A stretch of 64,000 nt of DNA. It comes from Oscillospiraceae bacterium (lineage in GTDB: Bacteria > Bacillota > Clostridia > Oscillospirales > Ruminococcaceae). The notes under the pieces were generated by a model. It was not told where the DNA came from and did not search any database. It was given only the letters and a program-made list of their open reading frames with translations. The DNA is taken from the NCBI GenBank assembly GCA_902362965.1, contig CABIYQ010000004.1, positions 153,053-217,052 on the forward strand, read 5' to 3'. Positions 23,217 to 31,653 of the stretch are shown in pieces (the stretch's first letter is position 1; each line of letters starts with the position of its first letter). The position numbers and the translations under genes were made by a program.

Positions 23217-23260
23217 CGTAGAAAATTAACATAAAATAGAAAATAATGGAGGCGATTATT

Positions 23261-24076
23261 ATGAAAGTAAAAAAATGTTTGAGTGCTATACTTGCAGGTA
23301 TGATGTCGGTTTCGTTGTTGGGAAGTTTATCTACAAGTGCATCAGAAGAAAAAATATATACCTTTTCAGAACTGTTGGAGATGAGTGAAGAAGAATTTTT
23401 GGCTCTTGACGAAACTGCTAATTCTTGTTATTATGATATGAAATCGATACCTGAGGGTGAAGCTAGGGCAATATATGGTATTAATAATATGCAGGGTTCA
23501 TCTAATGTGCCTGATTATGAGGCCTTGAAAGTTATGTATAGTGACTATGTCGGGTTAAGAGGCGTATTTGATTGTACTGTAAAATCAAGTGATAAGGAAT
23601 ATATTCCTTATGAAACTGAAAAATGCATACAGTATTTATTAGGGGATAGTGTTGAATATACAGTAAAATCACCGTTGATGTCAGGTTCGTCTTATTTCGA
23701 TTGGAGGCTTGAGGTAAGTATTACTGATTTTAAATTAAAGTTTTTAGAAATAACTGATGAGGATATACTTTACTTAGCAAAATTTGAATATTGTATTATG
23801 CAGGCTGATAGTAATTTACTTTATCTTTCACCTTATGTTGACATTTTTTCGCATGCCTCTAATTATGGAGAAGCTAACGGCGATGACAAGCTTACAGCCG
23901 GAGACGCAGCATACATAGCAAAAAAGCTTGCGGAACAGAAAGCAGACGAATTACCGGAAACAGCAGATTTCAATGGTGACGGGAAAATAACAGCATTGGA
24001 TTGCGCAGAAATAGCTCGGTTCCTTGCCGCTAAAGCTTTGGCAAGAGCCGAAGGTATGTTTGTTGAACAACAATAA
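23261..24076 (+). CDS. Secreted small dockerin protein (divergent paralogue)
   Basis: The product is about 271 residues from the ATG at 23261 (GGAGGCG upstream). A signal peptide is followed by the motif IYTFSELLEMSEEEFLALD. A variable domain of about 150 residues comes next, then a C-terminal type I dockerin (ANGDDKLTAGDAAYIAKKLAEQ and DFNGDGKITALDCAEIARFLAAK) that should dock onto a cohesin-bearing scaffoldin. The first calcium loop reads ANGDDK, slightly degenerate. It is the most distant member of the family formed with the genes at 25847, 26842 and 27812. The function of the variable domain is not known. Confidence 0.75.
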   Translation: MKVKKCLSAILAGMMSVSLLGSLSTSASEEKIYTFSELLEMSEEEFLALDETANSCYYDMKSIPEGEARAIYGINNMQGSSNVPDYEALKVMYSDYVGLRGVFDCTVKSSDKEYIPYETEKCIQYLLGDSVEYTVKSPLMSGSSYFDWRLEVSITDFKLKFLEITDEDILYLAKFEYCIMQADSNLLYLSPYVDIFSHASNYGEANGDDKLTAGDAAYIAKKLAEQKADELPETADFNGDGKITALDCAEIARFLAAKALARAEGMFVEQQ

Positions 24077-24087
24077 TATTATTTTTA

Positions 24088-24120
24088 ATAGAGTATTTGT
24101 AAATTAGTACAAATACTCTA
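24088..24120 (+). terminator. Terminator of the first dockerin gene
   Basis: ATAGAGTATTTGTA and TACAAATACTCTA form a stem followed by TTAATTTTT. The same terminator type follows the three amplified paralogues. Confidence 0.75.
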
Positions 24121-24247
24121 TTAATTTTTGTGCATATATACAAAATTATAAATATATAAAAACAACTATGGTAAAAATAGGAAATTTGTGATATAATATA
24201 AACAGAAGGAAAAATACTATTCAAATTAAAAATAGGAGGACAATACA

Positions 24248-25816
24248 ATGAGCAAATTAAAAAAACTTTTAAGTGCTGCTGTAGGTGGAATATTGGCTGT
24301 TAATCTAATCAGTATGTTACCGGTAGGAGCGGAAGAAAATACTTGTTCTGAAGGCGTAATATTGAATTCAACACTAGGTATAAATAATATTTTTGAAAAT
24401 CCAGGGGACATTCCGACAACGACAGCTTCTGTACCAAGTTCGGTTGATTTAAGTACTTCGCCATGCTTTCCGCCTATAGCCAATCAAGGAAGGTTAAGAT
24501 CATGTGTGGCATTTGCAACAACTTATTACCAATACTCATATGAGGTAAACAAACTTAATAATGTGACCAATGTTTCTGACAGAGTCATTTATTCACCTAA
24601 ATGGATTTATAATTTGATAAATAATGGAAATGACATAGGTCTTTGTCCCATAGACGCCTATTCTACATTGGAAACATTAGGAAGCTTAAAAAGCAATGAT
24701 TTTCCTTATACGGATAATTACACGGAATGGCCTTCTCAATTGCAGAATGAAAAGATAGAGGCTTTAGAAACCAGAGTAGAAAATACTGCAAAATATGATA
24801 TGCCTCTTGATAATACTATACAGAATGTAAATGATCCTTATCTTAATATAGTAAAGCAAATGCTGAATAATGGTAAAGTACTTACGGTTGTTTCACATAA
24901 TCGTTGGAATTCAGTTGTTCAAAATGGTGAAAGTTTAGCATTCAGATGTTATCAGGGCGGTTCACATATGCTTACTGTTGTAGGCTATGATGATAATAAA
25001 AGTTATGATGTTAACGGAAACGGCATTATTGAAGATTGTGAAAAAGGCGCTTTTAAAATAGCAAATTCATGGGGAACAAGTTTTGTTTCAAGTGGGATTA
25101 GCTCAAATACCGGTTATTTTTGGGTAATGTACGATGCATTGAATAAAGTAAGCGCTAATAACGTTAATAATTGGGAAGCAAAATATTCTGGAACGCGTAG
25201 TCCCGCTTTTAATAAGTTGCCTGATTGTGAGAATGCTTTTTTCACTATAGATGTTGCACATAAAAATGTTAATTTTGTAGGACGTCTTTCTGTTAATACG
25301 TCTGACCGTGAGACTTTAACTTTAAAGATAAACAGGGGAACATCTACATTGTGGTCGCATAATAATGCATATACAATATTCCCGTATGTTAGTTCAAATG
25401 CTGGCGGATTTGCTTTTAACGGAGATATCTTTTTTGATTATGATAATTTGGCGTCACCTATTTCAAGGTACTGCAGTGGGTATAATTGGTTTACATATTT
25501 ATCGGGAACAACAACGGGAGATGATTATGAATTTAATGTATTGGATAATTTAGGAAATGAAATAGGAACGGATAAACAATTGATAAAATTTGACGAGGAT
25601 AAATTTGCATATGCATATCAAAATATTTCATTGAAAAAAGGCGATGTGAATTACGATGGCGCTATAACAACAGAAGATGTAGACTATATAATTCAATATA
25701 TATTACAAGTAAATGATTTATCAAACGTACAATATTATCTTGCTGATTACAATAATGACGGTTCTGCAAACAGCGCTGATGTTATTGCAATGAGAAGAGA
25801 TAATAATTTATATTAA
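24248..25816 (+). CDS. Secreted papain-family (C1) cysteine peptidase with dockerin
   Basis: This 522-residue protein has a signal peptide, then a C1 peptidase domain at about residues 60-300. The oxyanion Gln and nucleophile lie in NQGRLRSCVAFA (about 79-90), the catalytic His in GGSHMLTVVGYDD (about 240) and the Asn in IANSWG (about 275). A beta-rich middle region follows, and a C-terminal dockerin (GDVNYDGAITTEDVDYIIQYIL ... DYNNDGSANSADVIAMRRD) completes it. It should act in an extracellular complex. Dockerin-bearing proteases are known from Ruminococcus and Clostridium cellulosomes; substrates are unclear. GGAGGAC precedes the ATG. Confidence 0.88.
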   Translation: MSKLKKLLSAAVGGILAVNLISMLPVGAEENTCSEGVILNSTLGINNIFENPGDIPTTTASVPSSVDLSTSPCFPPIANQGRLRSCVAFATTYYQYSYEVNKLNNVTNVSDRVIYSPKWIYNLINNGNDIGLCPIDAYSTLETLGSLKSNDFPYTDNYTEWPSQLQNEKIEALETRVENTAKYDMPLDNTIQNVNDPYLNIVKQMLNNGKVLTVVSHNRWNSVVQNGESLAFRCYQGGSHMLTVVGYDDNKSYDVNGNGIIEDCEKGAFKIANSWGTSFVSSGISSNTGYFWVMYDALNKVSANNVNNWEAKYSGTRSPAFNKLPDCENAFFTIDVAHKNVNFVGRLSVNTSDRETLTLKINRGTSTLWSHNNAYTIFPYVSSNAGGFAFNGDIFFDYDNLASPISRYCSGYNWFTYLSGTTTGDDYEFNVLDNLGNEIGTDKQLIKFDEDKFAYAYQNISLKKGDVNYDGAITTEDVDYIIQYILQVNDLSNVQYYLADYNNDGSANSADVIAMRRDNNLY

Positions 25817-25846
25817 AAGATATAATTTAAAGGAGTGGGTATTATT

Positions 25847-26599
25847 ATGAAAAAACTAAAAAAATGTTTAAGTGCAATACTTGCAGGTATGATATCGGTT
25901 TCGCTGTTAGGAAGCCTTGCGGTTAACGCTGAGACGGTTGATACAGAAAAAAAAATATATACATTATCAGAATTATTCGAAATGAGCGAGGAAGAATTTT
26001 TTGCACTCGATTCTTTTGAGCTTAATCCTTCACCTGCATATCAACATAAAGTCGTAACGCCGAAAATGATTTACGATGAAATAAATCTTGCTATGGATGG
26101 TTATAATTTTTTTGGAAATATGTTTACATGTCGGTATCGTAAATATGTTCCTTATTATACGGAAAAAGAAATTATGAGATTACTTGATGTAGATGATATT
26201 GATTTTGTGGTTGAAAGCAGTGTAACAACAGATTTTTATGGTAATGGCATAAGTGATATAGTTTGGGTACATGATCGATTTTATAACACTGAGTGTACTA
26301 AACTTGAAGCTGCAAAAGTAAACTATTGCCTTTATCAAGTTATGGAATTTAATCACTTGTCATATGTATTAGATTCTGGATACAGTGCTGGAGATGTTAA
26401 TGAAGACGGAAAGCTGACAGCAATGGATGCGGCATTTATAGCAAAAAAACTTGCGGAGCAGAAAGTGGACGAATTACCGGAAACGGCAGATGTTAACGGT
26501 GACGGCGAAATAACCGCCTTGGACTGTGCAGAGATTGCTAAGTTCTTGGCTGCCAAAGCTATGTCAAAAGCCGAAGGTATGTTTGTTGAACAACAATAA
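25847..26599 (+). CDS. Secreted small dockerin protein, paralogue 1
   Basis: The product is about 250 residues from the ATG at 25847 (AAAGGAG upstream). The signal peptide ends SLAVNA, and IYTLSELFEMSEEEFFALD follows it. The variable domain (about 60-185) contains the conserved YRKYVPYYTEKEIMRLLDVDDIDFV core. The C-terminal dockerin has two calcium loops (GDVNEDGKLTAMDAAFIAKKL and DVNGDGEITALDCAEIAKFL). It lies 30 bases after the cysteine peptidase gene and may be its partner. The function of the variable domain is unknown. Confidence 0.8.
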   Translation: MKKLKKCLSAILAGMISVSLLGSLAVNAETVDTEKKIYTLSELFEMSEEEFFALDSFELNPSPAYQHKVVTPKMIYDEINLAMDGYNFFGNMFTCRYRKYVPYYTEKEIMRLLDVDDIDFVVESSVTTDFYGNGISDIVWVHDRFYNTECTKLEAAKVNYCLYQVMEFNHLSYVLDSGYSAGDVNEDGKLTAMDAAFIAKKLAEQKVDELPETADVNGDGEITALDCAEIAKFLAAKAMSKAEGMFVEQQ

Positions 26600-26611
26600 T
26601 AATATTTATGA

Positions 26612-26643
26612 TAGAGTATTTGTACTAATGTACAAATACTCTA
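26612..26643 (+). terminator. Terminator, paralogue 1
   Basis: TAGAGTATTTGTAC and GTACAAATACTCTA pair perfectly around TAAT; identical in the next two copies. Confidence 0.85.
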
Positions 26644-26691
26644 TTTATTTTTGTGCATATATACAAAAATAAAAAAACTTTAATAAATTAA

Positions 26692-26720
26692 TAGACAGAA
26701 TAAGTAGAAAGTGGTATAAT
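26692..26720 (+). promoter_or_regulatory. Promoter of paralogue 2
   Basis: TAGACA and TATAAT with a 17-base spacer. A leader of about 120 bases follows, with an ACCTTAT...ATAAGGT stem before GGAGG. Confidence 0.65.
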
Positions 26721-26841
26721 ACAGTTATACAAATATAACATTTTTATAAACATTTAATGGAAAATACCTTATGTTTACATTTTGATATATTGTATAAAAT
26801 AGTATATATAAGGTAGCTAGTGAAATTATGGAGGTATTATT

Positions 26842-27570
26842 ATGAAAAAACTAAAAAAATGTTTAAGCGCAATACTTGCAGGTATGATATCGGTTTCGTT
26901 GCTGGGAAGTCTTGCAGTTAATGCTGACACAGAAAAAAAAATATATACATTATCGGAATTGTTTGAAATGAGTGAGGAAGAATTTTTTGCGCTTGATCCT
27001 GTAGATGAAAATAATCCTAGACCAACTTCTCCGAAAGCAATGTACAATGACTTGAATCTTGGTGTGGATCATTGTAATTTTTTTGGAAATGTTTATACAT
27101 GTGAATATCGTAAATATGTTCCTTATTATACGGAAAAAGAAATTATGAGATTACTTGACGTAGACGATATTGATTTTGTTATTGAAAGCAGTATAGTAAC
27201 AGATTTGCATGGTAATGGAATAGACAGTAAGATTTGGGTGCATGATCGTTTTTATAGCAAAGATTTTACTAGACTTGAAATTGCTAAAATAAGATATTGC
27301 CTGTATCAGGTAATGGAATTTGGCCATGTATCATATGTACTAGATTCTGCATACTGTACCGGAGATGTTAATGAAGACGGAAAATTTACAGCAATGGACG
27401 CAGCGTTTCTGGCCAGAAAACTTGCGGAGCAGAAAGTGGACGAATTACCGGAAACGGCAGATGTTAACGGCGACGGCGAAATAACCGCCTTGGACTGCGC
27501 AGAGATTGCTAAGTTCTTGGCTGCCCAAGCTATGGCAAAAGCCGAAGGTATGTTTGTTGAACAACAATAA
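26842..27570 (+). CDS. Secreted small dockerin protein, paralogue 2
   Basis: This 242-residue protein has the same signal peptide, SELFEMSEEEFFALD motif, variable domain and dockerin as paralogue 1. It has its own promoter and terminator. Amino-acid changes relative to paralogue 3 cluster in the variable domain (for example GVDHCNFFGNVYTCEYRK against GMYHCNFFGDIFMSKYRK), whereas the dockerin and the flanking noncoding DNA are almost unchanged. Confidence 0.8.
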   Translation: MKKLKKCLSAILAGMISVSLLGSLAVNADTEKKIYTLSELFEMSEEEFFALDPVDENNPRPTSPKAMYNDLNLGVDHCNFFGNVYTCEYRKYVPYYTEKEIMRLLDVDDIDFVIESSIVTDLHGNGIDSKIWVHDRFYSKDFTRLEIAKIRYCLYQVMEFGHVSYVLDSAYCTGDVNEDGKFTAMDAAFLARKLAEQKVDELPETADVNGDGEITALDCAEIAKFLAAQAMAKAEGMFVEQQ

Positions 27571-27582
27571 TAATATTTATGA

Positions 27583-27614
27583 TAGAGTATTTGTACTAAT
27601 GTACAAATACTCTA
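27583..27614 (+). terminator. Terminator, paralogue 2
   Basis: Same perfect TAGAGTATTTGTAC stem as at 26612-26643. Confidence 0.85.
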
Positions 27615-27661
27615 TTTATTTTTGTGCATATATACAAAAATAAAAAACTTTAATAAATTAA

Positions 27662-27690
27662 TAGACAGAATAAGTAGAAAGTGGTATAAT
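27662..27690 (+). promoter_or_regulatory. Promoter of paralogue 3
   Basis: TAGACA and TATAAT, 17-base spacer; copy of the element at 26692-26720. Confidence 0.65.
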
Positions 27691-27811
27691 ACAGTTATAA
27701 AAATATAACATTTTTATAAACATTTAATGGAAAATACCTTATATTTACATTTTGATATATTGTATAAAATAGTATATATAAGGTAGCTAGTGAAATTATG
27801 GAGGTATTATT

Positions 27812-28549
27812 ATGAAAAAACTAAAAAAATGTTTAAGTGCAATACTTGCAGGTATGATATCGGTTTCGTTGTTAGGAAGTCTTGCAGTTAACGCTGAGAC
27901 TACTGATACAGAAAAAAATATATATACATTATCGGAATTGTTTGAAATGAGTGAGGAAGAATTTTTTGCGCTTGATCCTGTAGATGAAAATGATCCTAGA
28001 CCAACCTCTCCAAAAGCAATGTTCGATGACTTGAATCTTGGCATGTATCATTGTAATTTTTTTGGAGATATTTTTATGAGCAAATATCGTAAATACATTC
28101 CTTATTATACGGAAAAAGAAATTATGAGATTACTTGACGTAGATGATATTGATTTTGTGATTGAAAGCAGTATAACAACAGATTTGTATGGTAATAGCAT
28201 AGACCATACGATTTGGGTACATGATCGTTTTTATAGCAGAGATTTTACTAAACTTGAAATTGCAAAAATAAGGTATTGCTTGTATCAAGTTATGCAATTT
28301 TATCATGTGTCATATGTACTAGATTCTGCATACAGTACTGGAGATGTTAATGAAGACGGAGAATTTACCGCAATGGACGCAGCGTTTCTGGCCAGAAAAC
28401 TTGCGGAGCAGAAAGTGGACGAATTACCGGAAACGGCAGATGTTAACGGCGACGGCGAAATAACCGCACTGGATTGTGCAGAAATAGCACGGTTTCTTGC
28501 CGCTAAAGCTATGTCAAAAGCCGAAGGTATGTTTGTTGAACAACAATAA
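27812..28549 (+). CDS. Secreted small dockerin protein, paralogue 3
   Basis: This 245-residue protein is the last complete member of the tandem set, 970 bases after paralogue 2 start-to-start. The layout is signal peptide, SELFEMSEEEFFALD, variable domain and dockerin (GDVNEDGEFTAMDAAFLARKL, DVNGDGEITALDCAEIARFL). Its dockerin end (IARFLAAKAMSKAEG) partly resembles paralogue 1 rather than 2, which suggests mosaic exchange between copies. Confidence 0.8.
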   Translation: MKKLKKCLSAILAGMISVSLLGSLAVNAETTDTEKNIYTLSELFEMSEEEFFALDPVDENDPRPTSPKAMFDDLNLGMYHCNFFGDIFMSKYRKYIPYYTEKEIMRLLDVDDIDFVIESSITTDLYGNSIDHTIWVHDRFYSRDFTKLEIAKIRYCLYQVMQFYHVSYVLDSAYSTGDVNEDGEFTAMDAAFLARKLAEQKVDELPETADVNGDGEITALDCAEIARFLAAKAMSKAEGMFVEQQ

Positions 28550-28931
28550 TAATATTTATGATAGAGTATTTGTACTAATGTACAAATACTCTATTTATTT
28601 TTGTGCATATATACAAAAATAAAAAAACTTTAATAAATTAATAGACAGAATAAGTAGAAAGTGATATAATACAGTTATAAAAATATAACATTTTTATAAA
28701 CATTTAATGGAAAACACCTTATATTTACATTTTGATATATTGTTTAAAATAGTATATAAGGTAGCTAGTGAAATTATGACAGCTGCTCATTGGCATTTCA
28801 GTTGTTGTTTTTTATGATCTGAATACTCAATATATTTATTCTTCAAGCGCAACAAGAATAACGTCTGAAATTTTACAGTTTGCATATGATAACAAATATT
28901 TATAAATATAATTTGATTGGAGGTTTTTATT
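28550..28931 (+). other. Orphan copy of the paralogue spacer with ghost promoter and gene fragment
   Basis: Up to about 28778 this is the same terminator-promoter-leader unit found before paralogues 2 and 3 (TAGACA at 28642, TATAAT at 28665), but no dockerin gene follows. The sequence switches at the leader's ATTATG. A 41-codon frame ending at about 28905 (VVVFYDLNTQYIYSSSATRI in part) looks like the tail of an unrelated gene cut by the amplification. Confidence 0.65.
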
Positions 28932-29669
28932 ATGAAAAAGATTAAAGCTATATTAGGAATTTTATCTGCTATGGCAATAATAAGTGCAGTTGAGTTATCT
29001 TCGGCATCAGCACTTACATTTTATCCGGCACCTCCTAATTATGTATGTAATGGAAATAAAGTCGTAAGTGATGATAATACAATTATGGAATTTGAAGACG
29101 GAACTAAAATTGTTACATTTGAAGGTGAAAGATGGGATTTTAAACTATCAGTTATTGTTAACGATGATACAGAAATTACAAATGAAATGCTGGGAATTTC
29201 TGAAGGTTATAAAATTGAAAAGTCTGGAACGTCAAATAATGTATATGTTATTTCTTTTGAAACCCAGGAGGAAATGAATAAGATGTTTGAACAGTCTTCA
29301 AAATGGCTTGATGATGGCATAATTAAAAATGCTTATAAGCAAATGCATATATATTATGGTGGATTCTATGGTTATATTGACGGAGAAGTTATGCGTGATG
29401 CACTTGGACGTGTAAATTTAATAACCGGCGAAGCAAATCAGGTTCTCCAAACAACTTATTTAGTATACAACGAAGAAGATGTAAACGGAGATGCTAATGG
29501 AGATGGTGAAATAACAGCAAATGATGCAGCTTATATTGCAAGAAAGTTAGCGGAACAAAATAAAAAAGATCTTGATTATCGTGCAGATTTTAATAAGAGT
29601 ACCGATGTAACCGCTCTTGACGCCGCTGAAGTAGCTAAATATCTTGCTGAAAAGAGTATTGGTAAATAG
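28932..29669 (+). CDS. Secreted dockerin protein of unknown function
   Basis: The product is about 245 residues from the ATG at 28932 (TTGGAGG upstream). A signal peptide precedes a domain unlike those of the neighbouring paralogues (FYPAPPNYVCNGNKVVSDDN..., ending SKWLDDGIIKNAYKQMHIYYGG). A C-terminal dockerin follows (GDANGDGEITANDAAYIARKLAEQ and DFNKSTDVTALDAAEVAKYLAEK), whose second calcium loop (NKSTD) is imperfect. It should attach to the same scaffold. The domain resembles small secreted proteins with a phosphodiesterase-like name in no way I can support. Confidence 0.7.
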   Translation: MKKIKAILGILSAMAIISAVELSSASALTFYPAPPNYVCNGNKVVSDDNTIMEFEDGTKIVTFEGERWDFKLSVIVNDDTEITNEMLGISEGYKIEKSGTSNNVYVISFETQEEMNKMFEQSSKWLDDGIIKNAYKQMHIYYGGFYGYIDGEVMRDALGRVNLITGEANQVLQTTYLVYNEEDVNGDANGDGEITANDAAYIARKLAEQNKKDLDYRADFNKSTDVTALDAAEVAKYLAEKSIGK

Positions 29670-29700
29670 TGACGCATAAAATAAACTTAATAATAAAAAC

Positions 29701-29723
29701 AGCCCCCGTATTAAGCGGGGGCT
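29701..29723. terminator. Bidirectional terminator
   Basis: AGCCCCCG and CGGGGGCT pair around TATTAAG between convergent genes. Confidence 0.85.
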
Positions 29724-29727
29724 AAGT

Positions 29728-30240
29728 TTATTTAGTTTTTTCCATCATGTTAAAACCGGAAGCCATTTTATTCCATGTATCAGTATCAACTCCTTCAATA
29801 CCGTTATCAGTACCGCTTATTTTTTTAAAGGAATTAACAGCGTTTTGAGTTTCTTTGTTGTAAACACCGTTTACTTTTACAGGAATTATATTATCAAATC
29901 TTAAACTAAGGGTGTTTATAATAGTCTGGATAATATAAACTATGGGACCTTCACTTCCTGGATCAAGAACGAAATTGGACGGAAATACTTCAAGAAAAAT
30001 AGCGTCCTTATTATAATCCAGATAGACTTCAACTAATCTGTCCCATGTAGCGCTGTCAATTTCACCAGTTACCGGAAGATTATAATCATGCTGAAACGCT
30101 TTGACCGCCTGAGTCGTTTCAGGACCATATATGCCGTCCGGAAAGATTCTGGGTATTTTTTCATTATAATGAGAAATACTGTATAAATATCGCTGAAGCT
30201 CTGTAATGTGCCTTGATTTCTGATCTTCTGTATAAGCCAT
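29728..30240 (-). CDS. Peptidoglycan-binding protein with two PG_binding_1 domains
   Basis: This 170-residue protein has two PG_binding_1 units (ELQRYLYSISHYN...FPDGIYGPETTQAVKAFQHDYNLPVTGEIDSATW and a second ending AVNSFKKISGTDNGIEGVDTDTW). There is no signal peptide, so it probably acts inside the forespore or spore. It is nine bases downstream of the SpoIID-like gene and forms the end of a three-gene unit with it. Confidence 0.8.
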   Translation of the reverse strand: MAYTEDQKSRHITELQRYLYSISHYNEKIPRIFPDGIYGPETTQAVKAFQHDYNLPVTGEIDSATWDRLVEVYLDYNKDAIFLEVFPSNFVLDPGSEGPIVYIIQTIINTLSLRFDNIIPVKVNGVYNKETQNAVNSFKKISGTDNGIEGVDTDTWNKMASGFNMMEKTK

Positions 30241-30249
30241 ATTTGCCTC

Positions 30250-31641
30250 CTATTTAATAGTATATCCCGGATTTTGATACGGTCGCTTGTCAAATCCGTA
30301 TTTCAGATCGGAGTAAAGACCAACTATTTCATTCCATGTTACCGCACCGACCAGACCGTTTTGCGGAAGTCCGAACTGCCGCTGAAACGCCAGTACTGAT
30401 GAGCGTGTAACAGGACCGAAATAGCCGGTATTGTTAACTGCCGGAATATTAGGATATGTTTGATTAATAAACGTAAGATATTCCTGGAGACGTTTGATTT
30501 CGTCGTTTGACATTCCCTCCTTGAGGATCGTTCCCTGAAAGAGTATAACATCTTCTCCGTCGTCAATAGGAATTGACTGAATTATACCGTCATAGGCTCT
30601 GTATATGTCAAACCATGTGGCACGGTTTACTGTTCCGGTTTCAGGCAGGCCGTAGGTTTTTTGGAAAGAACGGACAGATGCTTCAGTTTCCGAACCGTAA
30701 TATCCTGTTATATCTACCGGCATTATAGAGTCGTAATATGCGCCTATAACTGCAAGGAAATATTGCAGGATTTTTACTTCGTTGTTCTGCATTCCGGGAG
30801 AAAGATCTTCTTTAAATTGCTTATCTACTTCTTCTAGACGAAGACCTTCGGAATTAAGTTCTGCCAGTTTTTTAACGCTTGTAAAAATATATGCAATTTT
30901 ATACCATGTTGCTTTATCAACTACACCTGTTTGAGGCATATTAAAAATTTGCTGAAATGTTTTGACAGCATCTTCTGTCTGTACGCCGAATGCGCCGTCA
31001 ACAGAACTTATTTTTTGTATTGCAGGATAATTTCTTGCGATACGGTTTAGTTGTACCTGTATTGTTCTTACGTCGTTGCCGAATGAACCCAGACGCAGTT
31101 CAATTCCCGGATATGACGGAGTATTAGTCATAACCTGGGCATCTCTTACTATTTCGATATTATCTCCGTAATAATACTGTAAAATTTCATAGGGAGTCAT
31201 TCCCTGTTTTGCAAGGTCGACTGTTCCCCATTGTGAAAGTCCTTCGCAGGTTACTGTTGTGCCGTTGCAGAATTGAGTAAACAGCGGTTCAACGTACCCC
31301 TGACGTCTTACATAATTGCTGAATAATTCGTCAGTAAGCTGACTTATGTTTTCAAATATTTCACGTCCGTTAATAAATTTCTGATCGTATTGAGTAGAAT
31401 TTGTTATATCAAAGTCGTATCCCTTAGCTCTGTACCATTCTGTATAAATTCTGTTAAGAGCAAACGTTGAAATTACATAAATATTTGCTCTCAGAGAATT
31501 TTCCGGCCAATTAGGAAAAATTTCACTGCTTGCTACATTTTTTACATAATCGGGAAATGTTACACTTACATTTTCAGCATTTGAGTCCGGAGGACCAAGA
31601 TGAACAGTTATTCTTTCAGGAATAAACGGTGTACCTGTCAT
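30250..31641 (-). CDS. SleC-like SpoIID-domain protein with repeated PG-binding domains
   Basis: This 463-residue protein begins ERITVHLGPPDSNAENVSVTFPDYVKNVASSEIFPNWPE. It continues with the SpoIID/LytB-type segment FCNGTTVTCEGLSQWGTVDLAKQG, as in spore cortex-lytic SleC. Three or four PG_binding_1 repeats follow (FGVQTEDAVKTFQ, YGSETEASVRSFQ, FGPVTRSSVLAFQ). This points to a role in cortex peptidoglycan hydrolysis at germination. It lacks the prepeptide domain, which is encoded by the neighbouring upstream gene. Whether this organism sporulates cannot be shown from the window. Confidence 0.75.
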   Translation of the reverse strand: MTGTPFIPERITVHLGPPDSNAENVSVTFPDYVKNVASSEIFPNWPENSLRANIYVISTFALNRIYTEWYRAKGYDFDITNSTQYDQKFINGREIFENISQLTDELFSNYVRRQGYVEPLFTQFCNGTTVTCEGLSQWGTVDLAKQGMTPYEILQYYYGDNIEIVRDAQVMTNTPSYPGIELRLGSFGNDVRTIQVQLNRIARNYPAIQKISSVDGAFGVQTEDAVKTFQQIFNMPQTGVVDKATWYKIAYIFTSVKKLAELNSEGLRLEEVDKQFKEDLSPGMQNNEVKILQYFLAVIGAYYDSIMPVDITGYYGSETEASVRSFQKTYGLPETGTVNRATWFDIYRAYDGIIQSIPIDDGEDVILFQGTILKEGMSNDEIKRLQEYLTFINQTYPNIPAVNNTGYFGPVTRSSVLAFQRQFGLPQNGLVGAVTWNEIVGLYSDLKYGFDKRPYQNPGYTIK

Positions 31642-31653
31642 TATAAAACCTCC

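Larger units (their letters stand above)
22586..23260. other. Gene-free region with a strong promoter and serial hairpins
   Basis: This 675-base stretch has no credible gene on the plus strand. After the promoter at 22626-22654 come hairpins at 22786-22816, 22947-22963, 22968-22981, 22991-23004, 23064-23097, 23105-23131 and 23173-23216. The motif ATAT(C/G)CACCT or a near form recurs at about 22754, 22908, 23034 and 23169, giving a period of 126-154 bases. Stems differ in sequence but stay paired, often by compensating changes. It could be a structured leader of the dockerin cluster or a separate noncoding RNA. A minus-strand frame of about 54 codons from 22906 has a GAGGTG but poor spacing and is not called. 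Confidence 0.5.

Noticed and set aside
26600..28780. Direct repeats as a CRISPR array
   Set aside because: The repeats are whole gene-plus-spacer units of about 970 bases, with no short regular repeats or cas genes.
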